A stretch of 7,514 nucleotides of DNA from an uncultured Ruminococcus sp. (lineage in GTDB: Bacteria > Bacillota > Clostridia > Oscillospirales > Acutalibacteraceae). Both the position numbers and the translations under genes were made by a program. Positions 1 through 4,604 of this stretch are shown here, piece after piece (the first letter of the stretch is position 1; every line of letters begins with the position of its first letter). The stretch is from contig CACYDD010000026.1 in the NCBI GenBank assembly GCA_902773065.1, forward strand, positions 1 through 7,514, read 5' to 3'. The notes under the pieces are model-generated. The model worked only from the letters and a program-made list of their open reading frames with translations, did not search any database and was not told where the DNA came from.

Positions 1-540
1 GACAGTATTGCGGTTTTGAAATTCCATGATTTTAACAGCAATGAAAAAGTTATCGATATCGGCACAGGGGCAGGTTTTCCCGGAATACCGCTGAAAATCA
101 TGCGCCCCGGAATCATGCTGACACTTCTTGACAGTTTGAATAAACGTCTTGTATTTCTGGAAGAGGTATGCAAAAATCTTGCACTCCACGCAGAACTTAT
201 CCATGCAAGAGCCGAGGAATATTCCCTGAAACCCCAATACAGAGAGCAGTACGATACAGCAATTTCACGTGCGGTTGCCAATTTGCCTGCCCTTTGCGAA
301 TACTGTATTCCATATGTTAAAGTCGGCGGCACATTTGTTTCCATGAAAGGACCTGACGGAGAAAAAGAGCTTGAAGCTGCCGAAAACGCCATCAACTTAC
401 TTGGAGCTAAAAAAGAAAACATCTGTCAGACAATCCTTCCTGACGAAAGCGAACGAATCATTATCACTATTCAGAAAATCAAAAACACTCCTCCGAAATA
501 TCCCAGACGAGGACAGAAAATCAACAAAAATCCCTTATAG
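1..540 (+). CDS. rsmG: 16S rRNA (guanine527-N7)-methyltransferase RsmG (GidB), 3' part
   Basis: RsmG uses S-adenosylmethionine to methylate N7 of G527 in 16S rRNA (E. coli numbering); it is a cytoplasmic Rossmann-fold methyltransferase whose loss gives low-level streptomycin resistance. The frame is open from base 1, so the start lies upstream; 179 C-terminal residues are visible of about 240 usual for the family. The SAM-binding glycine motif GTGAGFPG is at visible residues 21-28, followed by the family blocks DSLNKR, ARAEE and SRAVA and the basic C-terminus KNTPPKYPRR...KNPL, close to what I remember of Bacillus RsmG. The TTG at base 16 is in frame but internal, because DSIAVL before it matches family sequence. 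It normally sits in the origin-proximal mnmE-mnmG-rsmG-noc cluster, which fits the genes downstream. No poly-T terminator follows; an inverted repeat begins a few bases after the stop. Confidence 0.96.
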   Translation, partial: DSIAVLKFHDFNSNEKVIDIGTGAGFPGIPLKIMRPGIMLTLLDSLNKRLVFLEEVCKNLALHAELIHARAEEYSLKPQYREQYDTAISRAVANLPALCEYCIPYVKVGGTFVSMKGPDGEKELEAAENAINLLGAKKENICQTILPDESERIIITIQKIKNTPPKYPRRGQKINKNPL

Positions 541-548
541 AGTGTGAA

Positions 549-704
549 GAGTGGAGAGTGGAGTGTGGAGTTATAGTACGGATAAATTTTAAGGTTATAT
601 TAAGTTTTTTAATCAAGGAAAGTTTATAAAATTTTCTATGCTGATAATCAAAATTCAACCTGAAATCTTTCCTGCACTATAACTCCACACTCCAAACTCC
701 ACAC
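549..704. repeat. MITE-like imperfect inverted repeat, about 156 bp
   Basis: The two ends are inverted copies: 559-577 (TGGAGTGTGGAGTTATAGT) is the exact reverse complement of 676-694, and extending outward to 549 and 704 gives 26 of 29 matching bases. Weaker inverted similarity continues inward: about 20 of the next 33 bases match, including a shared AGGTT block at 592-596 and 657-661. The whole piece could fold into one long hairpin with an AT-rich centre. There is no open frame of note inside and no T-run, so it is not a simple terminator. I see no convincing target-site duplication. It looks like a non-autonomous palindromic repeat, but only one copy is in the window, so mobility is an inference. 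Confidence 0.6.
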
Positions 705-737
705 ACAAAAAAATGCTACTTTTGTTAACATGAAAAG

Positions 738-759
738 ACAACTTTAGTTGGTTGTAAAG
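738..759. promoter_or_regulatory. Possible operator overlapping the -35 of the XRE-ABC cassette
   Basis: Short inverted repeats overlap the -35: CTTTA (742-746) faces TAAAG (755-759) around GTTGGTTG, and CAAC/GTTG pairs occur at 739-742 and 747-750. XRE regulators commonly bind such dyads in their own promoters, so autoregulation by the gene at 812 is plausible. The arms are short and chance is a real alternative. Confidence 0.3.
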
Positions 760-780
760 CAGGGAAGGGAATGTTATAAT
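752..780 (+). promoter_or_regulatory. Sigma-A type promoter of the XRE-ABC cassette
   Basis: A TTGTAA -35 (752-757, 4 of 6 consensus bases) and a perfect TATAAT -10 (775-780) are separated by 17 bp. Transcription would begin near 787, leaving a leader of about 25 bases with the ribosome binding site GAGAGG at 799-804. It lies directly in front of the first gene of the cassette. Confidence 0.75.
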
Positions 781-811
781 GGGTTCATCAAATGAATGAG
801 AGGGTAATCCT

Positions 812-1258
812 ATGAATGAAAAATTAAGGCAGATGCGGCTTTCCGCAAAATTGACACAGGAACAGCTGGCGGAAAAGATGAATGTGTCAAGGCAGGCGGT
901 TGCAAAATGGGAAAACGGCGACAGCGTTCCCGATGTGATAAAATGCAGTGAGCTTGCGAAAATATTTGATCTGGAAATTGAGGATATCGCCGCTGCATTT
1001 ACTGACGAAGAAGATGTTGCTTATAAACATCCGAAAAATAAGTATATGTTTGGTGTCAGCAGGATCGTTGATAACAGAATTATTCTTCCGGAGGAAGCAA
1101 TGAAAATCTTTAACCTGAAAAATGGTGACGACCTGATTATATTAGGAGATACCATGCAGGGAATGGCACTTATGCCGAAGGAAGGCCATACAGAATTTTT
1201 ATCGCAGATCATGAACTATCCTGTTTTAGGAGATGATGAAAATGAAAGCGGCAATTAA
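812..1258 (+). CDS. XRE-family transcriptional regulator with C-terminal AbrB/SpoVT-like domain
   Basis: A 148-residue DNA-binding protein, probably the local regulator of the ABC transporter that follows. Residues 4-60 form a Cro/C1-type helix-turn-helix (LRQMRLSAKLTQEQLAEKM, then the recognition helix VSRQAVAKWENG around 25-36). A short linker leads to residues 78-120, where VSRIVDNRIILPEEAMKIFNL followed by NGDDLIIL resembles the swapped-hairpin AbrB/SpoVT fold (pattern R-x-x-LP-x-E-x-x-x-x-x-x-L-x-x-GD). Such a domain could dimerise or contact DNA. The ATG at 812 has GAGAGG 7 bases upstream and a strong promoter before it. The 3' end overlaps the ATPase gene, so the two are translationally linked. 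The HTH is certain; the second domain is from pattern only, and the inducer is unknown. Confidence 0.88.
   Translation: MNEKLRQMRLSAKLTQEQLAEKMNVSRQAVAKWENGDSVPDVIKCSELAKIFDLEIEDIAAAFTDEEDVAYKHPKNKYMFGVSRIVDNRIILPEEAMKIFNLKNGDDLIILGDTMQGMALMPKEGHTEFLSQIMNYPVLGDDENESGN
1228..1232 (+). promoter_or_regulatory. Ribosome binding site that decides the ATPase start
   Basis: AGGAG lies inside the end of the XRE gene. Three in-frame ATGs follow at 1233, 1236 and 1242. The first two abut or nearly abut the site, whereas 1242 has a normal 9-base spacing, so 1242 is preferred. Confidence 0.65.
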
Positions 1259-1973
1259 ACTGACGGAGCTTACCAAAAAATTTGGAAGCAAAACAGCAGT
1301 CGATCATCTAAATTTGGAAATTTATGAGGGTGAACTGTTTGGTCTGCTCGGTGTCAACGGGGCAGGCAAAACCACAACCATACGTATGCTGACAGGACTT
1401 TCTGCTGTGACAGACGGAGATGCTTCCGTTTTAGGTTACAGCATTAAAAAGGATTTGCAGAAAATCAAGCCGCTTGTCAATATCTCTACACAGGAAACTG
1501 CCGTTGCGGAAAATCTGACTGTTAAAGAAAATCTGGAACTGATTGCACAAATTTACGGAATCAAAAAAAACAGAATTCAATCCAAAACACAGGAAATTAT
1601 CTCTGCACTGGAACTGAATGAAGTAATCGATCAGAAGGCAAAAACACTTTCGGGCGGCTGGCAAAGACGGTTGAGTATTGCAATGGCACTGATCACCGAC
1701 CCGAAAATTATCTTTTTGGATGAGCCGACTCTCGGTCTTGATGTTCTGGCAAGGCGTGAGCTGTGGAAGGTTGTTCAGAGTTTGAAAGGCAAAATTACGA
1801 TTATCCTGACAACGCATTATCTGGAAGAAGCCGAAGCACTTTGCGACAGAATCGCCGTAATGGCGAACGGAAAAATCAAGGCTCTCGGCACTGCCGGGGA
1901 ACTGAAAAAATCGGTTGGTAAGGATAATATTGAAGATGCCTTTGTAGAAATTGTCGGAGGTGACAAAGAATGA
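1242..1973 (+). CDS. ABC transporter ATP-binding protein (ABC-2 type exporter)
   Basis: The cytoplasmic ATPase that powers the membrane partner encoded next. At 243 residues it has every ABC motif: Walker A GVNGAGKT (37-44), Q-loop Q84, signature LSGGW (136-140), Walker B IIFLDEP (156-162), D-loop LGLD (164-167) and the switch histidine H192 in TTHYLEEAE. The signature has W where LSGGQ is classical, a variant I have seen in DrrA/CcmA-like ATPases, and QRR follows, so it should be active. It overlaps the XRE gene by 17 bases and shares ATGA with the permease, the mark of one transcript. Start 1242 is chosen for spacing; 1233 would add three residues. The substrate cannot be read from the sequence: drug, peptide or lipid export are all possible for this class. 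Confidence 0.93.
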   Translation: MKAAIKLTELTKKFGSKTAVDHLNLEIYEGELFGLLGVNGAGKTTTIRMLTGLSAVTDGDASVLGYSIKKDLQKIKPLVNISTQETAVAENLTVKENLELIAQIYGIKKNRIQSKTQEIISALELNEVIDQKAKTLSGGWQRRLSIAMALITDPKIIFLDEPTLGLDVLARRELWKVVQSLKGKITIILTTHYLEEAEALCDRIAVMANGKIKALGTAGELKKSVGKDNIEDAFVEIVGGDKE

Positions 1974-2737
1974 AAGCGATGGCTTTTACATCAAGAAATA
2001 TCAAGGAGCTTGTGCGTGACCCTATCAGTTATATTTTTTGTCTCGGACTTCCCATCGCAATGCTGATCATTATGACACTTATTAATGAATCTATTCCCGA
2101 TATGGAGGAAGCACCGAAAATATTTAACATAGAAAAGCTGACTCCTGCTATTTCAGTATTTGCCCTGACATTTATCATGCTCTTTGCGTGTATCAGGGTG
2201 TCACTGGACAGAGCCGGTGCATTTCTGACCAGATTATATGCATCTCCGATGAAAGGCAGAGATTACATGATCGGTTACACACTGCCGTTTGGCATGATTG
2301 CTTTTGTACAGGTGATCATTACCTATATCAGCGGCGAGATCATTGCTCTGATTAAAGGGGAAGGTTTTTCTGTAGGACATATGCTGTTATCAATTCCGTT
2401 ATATATTCCATCTATTGTTCTGTTTATCGGTATCGGAATGATTTTCGGTACGATATTCAATGCAAAGGCTGCACCGGGGGTATGTTCTGCTGTCATAACC
2501 GCTGCGGCGATCCTTGGCGGAATTTGGATGGATATTGATACAATGGGAGGAGCATGGAAAACTGTATGCAGCTGTCTGCCGTTTTATCACAGTGTCAGAT
2601 ATGCAAGAATGACACTCAGCGGCGATTACAGCAATGATATGTGGTTTTCTTTTCTGATCTGCACGGCATTTGCGGCAGTACTTTTTATCATTGCAATCAT
2701 CACGTTTTCCCTGAAAATGAAATCAGACAAGAAATAA
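1970..2737 (+). CDS. ABC-2 type transporter permease
   Basis: The integral membrane half of the exporter formed with the preceding ATPase. The 255 residues show about six hydrophobic segments, near 20-39, 59-79, 103-127, 138-162, 169-190 and 226-248, with a basic N-terminus and a lysine-rich tail. DRAGAFLTRLYASPMKGRDY (80-99) fits the ABC-2 family pattern that reads roughly E-x-G-T-L-x-x-L-x-x-S/T-P in better-known members and couples the membrane domain to the ATPase. PFYHSVRYAR near 204-213 fits the conserved P-x-x-x-x-x-x-x-R region before the last helix. Its ATG overlaps the ATPase stop, and GGAGGTGA (1956-1963) sits 6 bases upstream. A small hairpin follows the stop directly, with a full terminator about 145 bases further on. 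Substrate unknown. Confidence 0.9.
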   Translation: MKAMAFTSRNIKELVRDPISYIFCLGLPIAMLIIMTLINESIPDMEEAPKIFNIEKLTPAISVFALTFIMLFACIRVSLDRAGAFLTRLYASPMKGRDYMIGYTLPFGMIAFVQVIITYISGEIIALIKGEGFSVGHMLLSIPLYIPSIVLFIGIGMIFGTIFNAKAAPGVCSAVITAAAILGGIWMDIDTMGGAWKTVCSCLPFYHSVRYARMTLSGDYSNDMWFSFLICTAFAAVLFIIAIITFSLKMKSDKK

Positions 2738-2882
2738 GCGGAGTGCCTCCGCAGTCGATTCGCGTAGTCGCTACCCTTCGGTCGCTCTGAATATAACAGA
2801 CAAATTTATCACCGCGTTTCATAAATATGCAATATACTTGAAATGCAAAATTGACAGCGCAATACTTCACAGACAGTTAAGG

Positions 2883-2929
2883 AGTTTTCAACATTATGTT
2901 ATTTTGGTGTTGAAAACTTTTCTTTTTTT
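2883..2929 (+). terminator. Rho-independent terminator of the XRE-ABC cassette
   Basis: A perfect 11-bp stem (AGTTTTCAACA 2883-2893, TGTTGAAAACT 2908-2918) with a 14-base loop is followed by a T-rich stretch, TTTCTTTTTTT (2919-2929). The stem is AT-rich, so strength is uncertain, but position and T-run fit the end of the ABC transcript. Its arms also carry the TTGAAAAC motif repeated downstream. Confidence 0.7.
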
Positions 2930-3060
2930 ATTTTGAGAAATGATCGTGTTTTGTGCTGTAACACTGATAAAAACTAACTTTTTAAATGATTAGAAGATTG
3001 AAAACATGCAGAATTTTTTTTCCACAATTTGGCGATTTGAATGTTGAAAACCCGGAAGAA

Positions 3061-3069
3061 TTATTCACA
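3061..3069. promoter_or_regulatory. DnaA box (TTATTCACA)
   Basis: An exact match to the DnaA-box consensus TTATNCACA. A one-mismatch relative, TTTTCCACA, lies at 3018-3026. One perfect box can occur by chance in AT-rich DNA, but the origin-proximal gene context makes DnaA binding worth considering. It overlaps a possible -35 element (TTCACA, with TATTTT 18 bases on) for noc. Confidence 0.4.
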
Positions 3070-3104
3070 TTACGTAATAGAAAAAAATATTTTTAAGACA
3101 GTCT

Positions 3105-3145
3105 TTGACAGAAAATTCCAGGTAATTAATGGTAATATATTTACC
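3105..3145 (+). promoter_or_regulatory. Probable noc control region with GGTAA/TTACC palindrome
   Basis: A perfect -35 hexamer TTGACA lies at 3105-3110, but no good -10 stands at the right distance, so the promoter is uncertain. GGTAATATATTTACC (3131-3145) is a 15-base palindrome ending just before the ribosome binding site, and an additional GGTAAT half-copy lies at 3121-3126. This could be an operator or a weak leader hairpin affecting translation. Confidence 0.4.
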
Positions 3146-3148
3146 AAG

Positions 3149-3155
3149 AAGGGAG
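3149..3155 (+). promoter_or_regulatory. Ribosome binding site that decides the noc start
   Basis: AAGGGAG lies 9 bases before the ATG at 3165. The upstream in-frame ATG at 3129 has no comparable site and would place this purine run inside the coding sequence. Confidence 0.65.
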
Positions 3156-3164
3156 TTGACGGCA

Positions 3165-4001
3165 ATGCTGTTGAATATCGGTAATGAGAAGAGAATCAAT
3201 GACATCCCTATTGTGCAGATCAGACCGTGTAGGGTGCAGTCACGGAAAATCTTTTCCCAGCAGGAACTGAAAGAGCTTGCACAAAGCGTAAAGCAAAACG
3301 GCATACTCCAGCCGCTTACAGTCAGAAAAATCAATACGCTTGAATATGAACTGATCTCAGGCGAACGGAGGCTTCGGGCGGCGGCAATGTGCGGAAACAA
3401 AAAAGTACCGTGTATCATTATTAATTGTACCGATAAGCAGGCAGACGTTTATTCACTGATCGAAAACATCCAGAGATGTGATCTGAATTTTTTTGAAGAA
3501 GCAGAAGGGATCGAAAGGCTGATGAATATGTATGGTCTTTCAAGACTGGAGGTTTCAAGAAAACTCGGCAAAAAGCAGTCAACCATCGCCAACAAACTGA
3601 GAATATTAAAACTGACGGCAGAAGAAAAGGAGATCATTCTGAAATATCGTTTAACGGAAAGACACGCAAGAGCATTGCTGAAAGTAGATGATGTAGTGTT
3701 AAGAAGGATCATACTGAGCGAGATCATATCGCAGGGATTGAATGTATCGCAGTCGGAGCGATACATAGATATGATGCTTGCGGAAAAGAACCGGGAACGT
3801 CAGAAAACGCAGAAAACCAGACTTGTCATCAAGGACATTAAAATATTTGAGAATACCATCAACAAGGCAGTTGATACCATTCGTTCATCGGGAATTGAAG
3901 CGGTAACAGAACACAGTGAAACAAATGATTATATTGAATACACCGTAAGAATTCCAAAAGCAAGACCGTCTACAGACCAGGATGACCCAATGACAGCATA
4001 A
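3165..4001 (+). CDS. noc: Nucleoid occlusion protein Noc (ParB-family CTPase clamp)
   Basis: Noc binds its own DNA sites, uses CTP to close and spread, and in Bacillus blocks division over the nucleoid at the membrane. The 278 residues carry the ParB N-domain with GERRLRA (66-72) and ENIQR (100-104), the CTP-binding boxes, then the helix-turn-helix KKQSTIANKLRILKL (136-150) and the Noc-like block TERHARALL. Q138, K144, K149 and R166 equal the four residues reported to give Noc rather than ParB specificity (Q/K/K/R, Caulobacter numbering 173/179/184/201). The tail IEYTVRIPK matches Bacillus Noc. Box I reads QSR rather than QPR. Start 3165 is chosen for its ribosome site, giving a short MLLNIGNEKR leader; start 3129 would add twelve residues, MVIYLPRRELTA, which might change membrane targeting. 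It sits between rsmG and parA, as in other Firmicutes. Confidence 0.92.
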   Translation: MLLNIGNEKRINDIPIVQIRPCRVQSRKIFSQQELKELAQSVKQNGILQPLTVRKINTLEYELISGERRLRAAAMCGNKKVPCIIINCTDKQADVYSLIENIQRCDLNFFEEAEGIERLMNMYGLSRLEVSRKLGKKQSTIANKLRILKLTAEEKEIILKYRLTERHARALLKVDDVVLRRIILSEIISQGLNVSQSERYIDMMLAEKNRERQKTQKTRLVIKDIKIFENTINKAVDTIRSSGIEAVTEHSETNDYIEYTVRIPKARPSTDQDDPMTA

Positions 4002-4038
4002 CAAGTGTACAAGAGAAATTCCCCATTTCCCCTGACAT

Positions 4039-4078
4039 AAACAAAAGACTGAACCGAAAATGGTTCAGTCTTTTGTTT
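4039..4078 (+). terminator. Strong rho-independent terminator after noc, probably bidirectional
   Basis: A perfect 17-bp stem (4039-4055 with 4062-4078) closes a six-base loop GAAAAT. The descending arm ends TCTTTTGTTT, supplying the U-rich tail, and the ascending arm AAACAAAAGA would do the same on the other strand. It begins 37 bases after the noc stop and ends four bases before the first parS, isolating noc from parA transcription. Confidence 0.9.
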
Positions 4079-4082
4079 GCAA

Positions 4083-4098
4083 TGTTTCATGTGAAACA
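4083..4098. promoter_or_regulatory. parS site 1 (TGTTTCATGTGAAACA)
   Basis: Matches the ParB/Spo0J site TGTTTCACGTGAAACA at 15 of 16 bases; the only change is T for C at position 8. ParB loads here and spreads as a CTP-bound clamp. It stands at the left end of the first tandem unit. Confidence 0.92.
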
Positions 4099-4244
4099 CC
4101 GGCGAGCCGCCGGAGCCGATTCGCTCTCAAGTTTAAAAAAACATTATTTTTTCCGCACCATAAGTATCAAACGAAAGGTATGCAATGGATTTTAATATTA
4201 TTAAGAACCTTAGCGGAAATTGTTCGGTTCGGTCACGCACCCGG

Positions 4245-4260
4245 CGTTTCATGTGAAACA
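4245..4260. promoter_or_regulatory. parS site 2 (CGTTTCATGTGAAACA)
   Basis: Two differences from TGTTTCACGTGAAACA: C at position 1 and the same central T. With the flanking CCGG on both sides (4241-4264) it forms a 24-base near-palindrome. Same orientation as sites 1 and 3. Confidence 0.9.
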
Positions 4261-4410
4261 CCGGCGAGCCGCCGGTCCCTAATTCGCGCTCAAGTTTAAA
4301 AAAAAACATTATTTTTGCCGCGCCATAAGTATCAAACGAAAGGTATGGCAATGGATTTTAATATTATTAAAAACTTGAGCGCAAATTATCCAGTGCGGTT
4401 ACGCACCCGG

Positions 4411-4426
4411 TGTTTCATGTGAAACA
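4411..4426. promoter_or_regulatory. parS site 3 (TGTTTCATGTGAAACA)
   Basis: Identical to site 1, with the central T variant. It ends the second tandem unit; the sequence to its right (AATTTTTGAATAAAA, starting with its last base) differs from that after sites 1 and 2. It is the parS nearest to parA, about 110 bases before its -35. Confidence 0.92.
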
Positions 4427-4474
4427 ATTTTTGAATAAAACCGGACTTGTGGCGATAAATATGTATAATGTAAG

Positions 4475-4512
4475 AATTTGAGCGCAAATTGTCCAGTGCG
4501 GTCACGCACCCG
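4475..4512. repeat. Truncated third copy of the parS-unit tail, lacking parS
   Basis: This stretch repeats the tail of unit 2 (4371-4408) almost exactly, including TTGAGCGCAAATT and CGCACCCG. Where a parS should follow there is CCGG and then AATTTTTGATAAAA (4517-4530), nearly the same as the sequence following parS 3 (4426-4440). The array therefore seems to have carried a further unit whose parS has been lost. Confidence 0.75.
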
Positions 4513-4536
4513 CCGGAATTTTTGATAAAAAAGATG

Positions 4537-4565
4537 TTTACGATTGGCGTAAGGAGTGGTATAAT
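4537..4565 (+). promoter_or_regulatory. parA promoter with extended -10
   Basis: TTTACG (4537-4542, 4 of 6) and a perfect TATAAT (4560-4565) are 17 bp apart, and TGG directly before the hexamer makes an extended -10 (TGGTATAAT). Transcription would start near 4572, giving a leader of about 33 bases. A parS lies within about 110 bases, so ParB spreading could affect it. Confidence 0.8.
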
Positions 4566-4590
4566 AGAAAGGAAAAGGAAATTGTTTTCC

Positions 4591-4597
4591 AGGAGGG
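4591..4597 (+). promoter_or_regulatory. Ribosome binding site supporting the TTG start of parA
   Basis: AGGAGGG lies 7 bases before TTG 4605 and no in-frame ATG is near. The 20 bases before it (4571-4590) could form a weak GGAAAA/TTTTCC hairpin. Confidence 0.8.
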
Positions 4598-4604
4598 AAA
4601 AAAT

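Larger units (their letters stand above)
2738..3164. other. Gene-free AT-rich interval before noc
   Basis: No credible coding frame lies here on either strand. It opens with a GC hairpin directly after the permease stop (GCGGAG 2738-2743, CTCCGC 2747-2752). Next come GC-rich debris resembling the dispersed repeats at 4099-4135 (shared CGATTCGC) and a terminator at 2883-2929. The second half carries the motif TTGAAAAC at 2998-3005 and 3044-3051, a DnaA box at 3061-3069 and palindromes at 3069-3078 and 3131-3145. Its function is probably regulatory for noc; a contribution to origin activity is speculative. Confidence 0.6.
4083..4410. repeat. Two tandem palindromic parS-containing units (162 and 166 bp)
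   Basis: Unit 1 is 4083-4244 and unit 2 is 4245-4410, roughly 85% identical by eye. Each runs parS, a GC hairpin (CCGGC gagcc GCCGG at 4099-4113 and 4261-4275), a CTCAAGTTT block, an AT-rich core with a shared stretch from CATAAGTATC to AAGGTATG, and a tail ending CGCACCCGG before the next parS. Unit 2 is itself an imperfect palindrome: 4281-4297 pairs with 4371-4387 (16 of 17), and GCCATA (4322-4327) pairs with TATGGC (4344-4349). Unit 1 is less symmetrical. It resembles a dispersed palindromic repeat that was duplicated together with parS. Confidence 0.85.
4002..4604. other. noc-parA intergenic centromere region with parS array
   Basis: A 603-base gene-free stretch. In order it holds a terminator (4039-4078), two palindromic repeat units each starting with parS (4083-4244 and 4245-4410), a third parS (4411-4426), an unrelated AT-rich spacer, a truncated third copy of the unit tail (4475-4512) and the parA promoter. 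Open frames on both strands here are made by the repeats and show no protein-like features. Confidence 0.85.

Noticed and set aside
75..88. NBS-like sequence TTTTCCCGGAATAC
   Set aside because: About 10 of 14 bases fit, but it encodes the conserved GFPG motif of RsmG, so the match is explained by the codons.
1431..1817. Minus-strand frame antisense to the ABC ATPase
   Set aside because: It mirrors highly conserved ABC motifs on the + strand and has no start signal of its own.
3047..3060. NBS-like AAAACCCGGAAGAA before noc
   Set aside because: Only the CCCGG core and a few flanking bases fit, and the left arm lacks the TTT; too weak for an autoregulatory Noc site.
3065..3418. Minus-strand frame antisense to noc
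   Set aside because: It is the shadow of a strong noc reading frame; no ribosome site or recognisable family.
4060..4351. Open frames on both strands across the parS repeats
   Set aside because: They arise from the tandem repeats themselves: the peptides repeat with the DNA, begin in or near the terminator, lack ribosome sites and resemble no protein.
4464..4469. TATAAT as a second parA promoter
   Set aside because: No acceptable -35 lies 16-18 bases upstream; the promoter at 4537-4565 is far better.
4083..4512. CRISPR-like direct repeats
   Set aside because: The repeat spacing is about 165 bp, the intervening sequences are themselves repeated rather than unique, and no cas gene is present.
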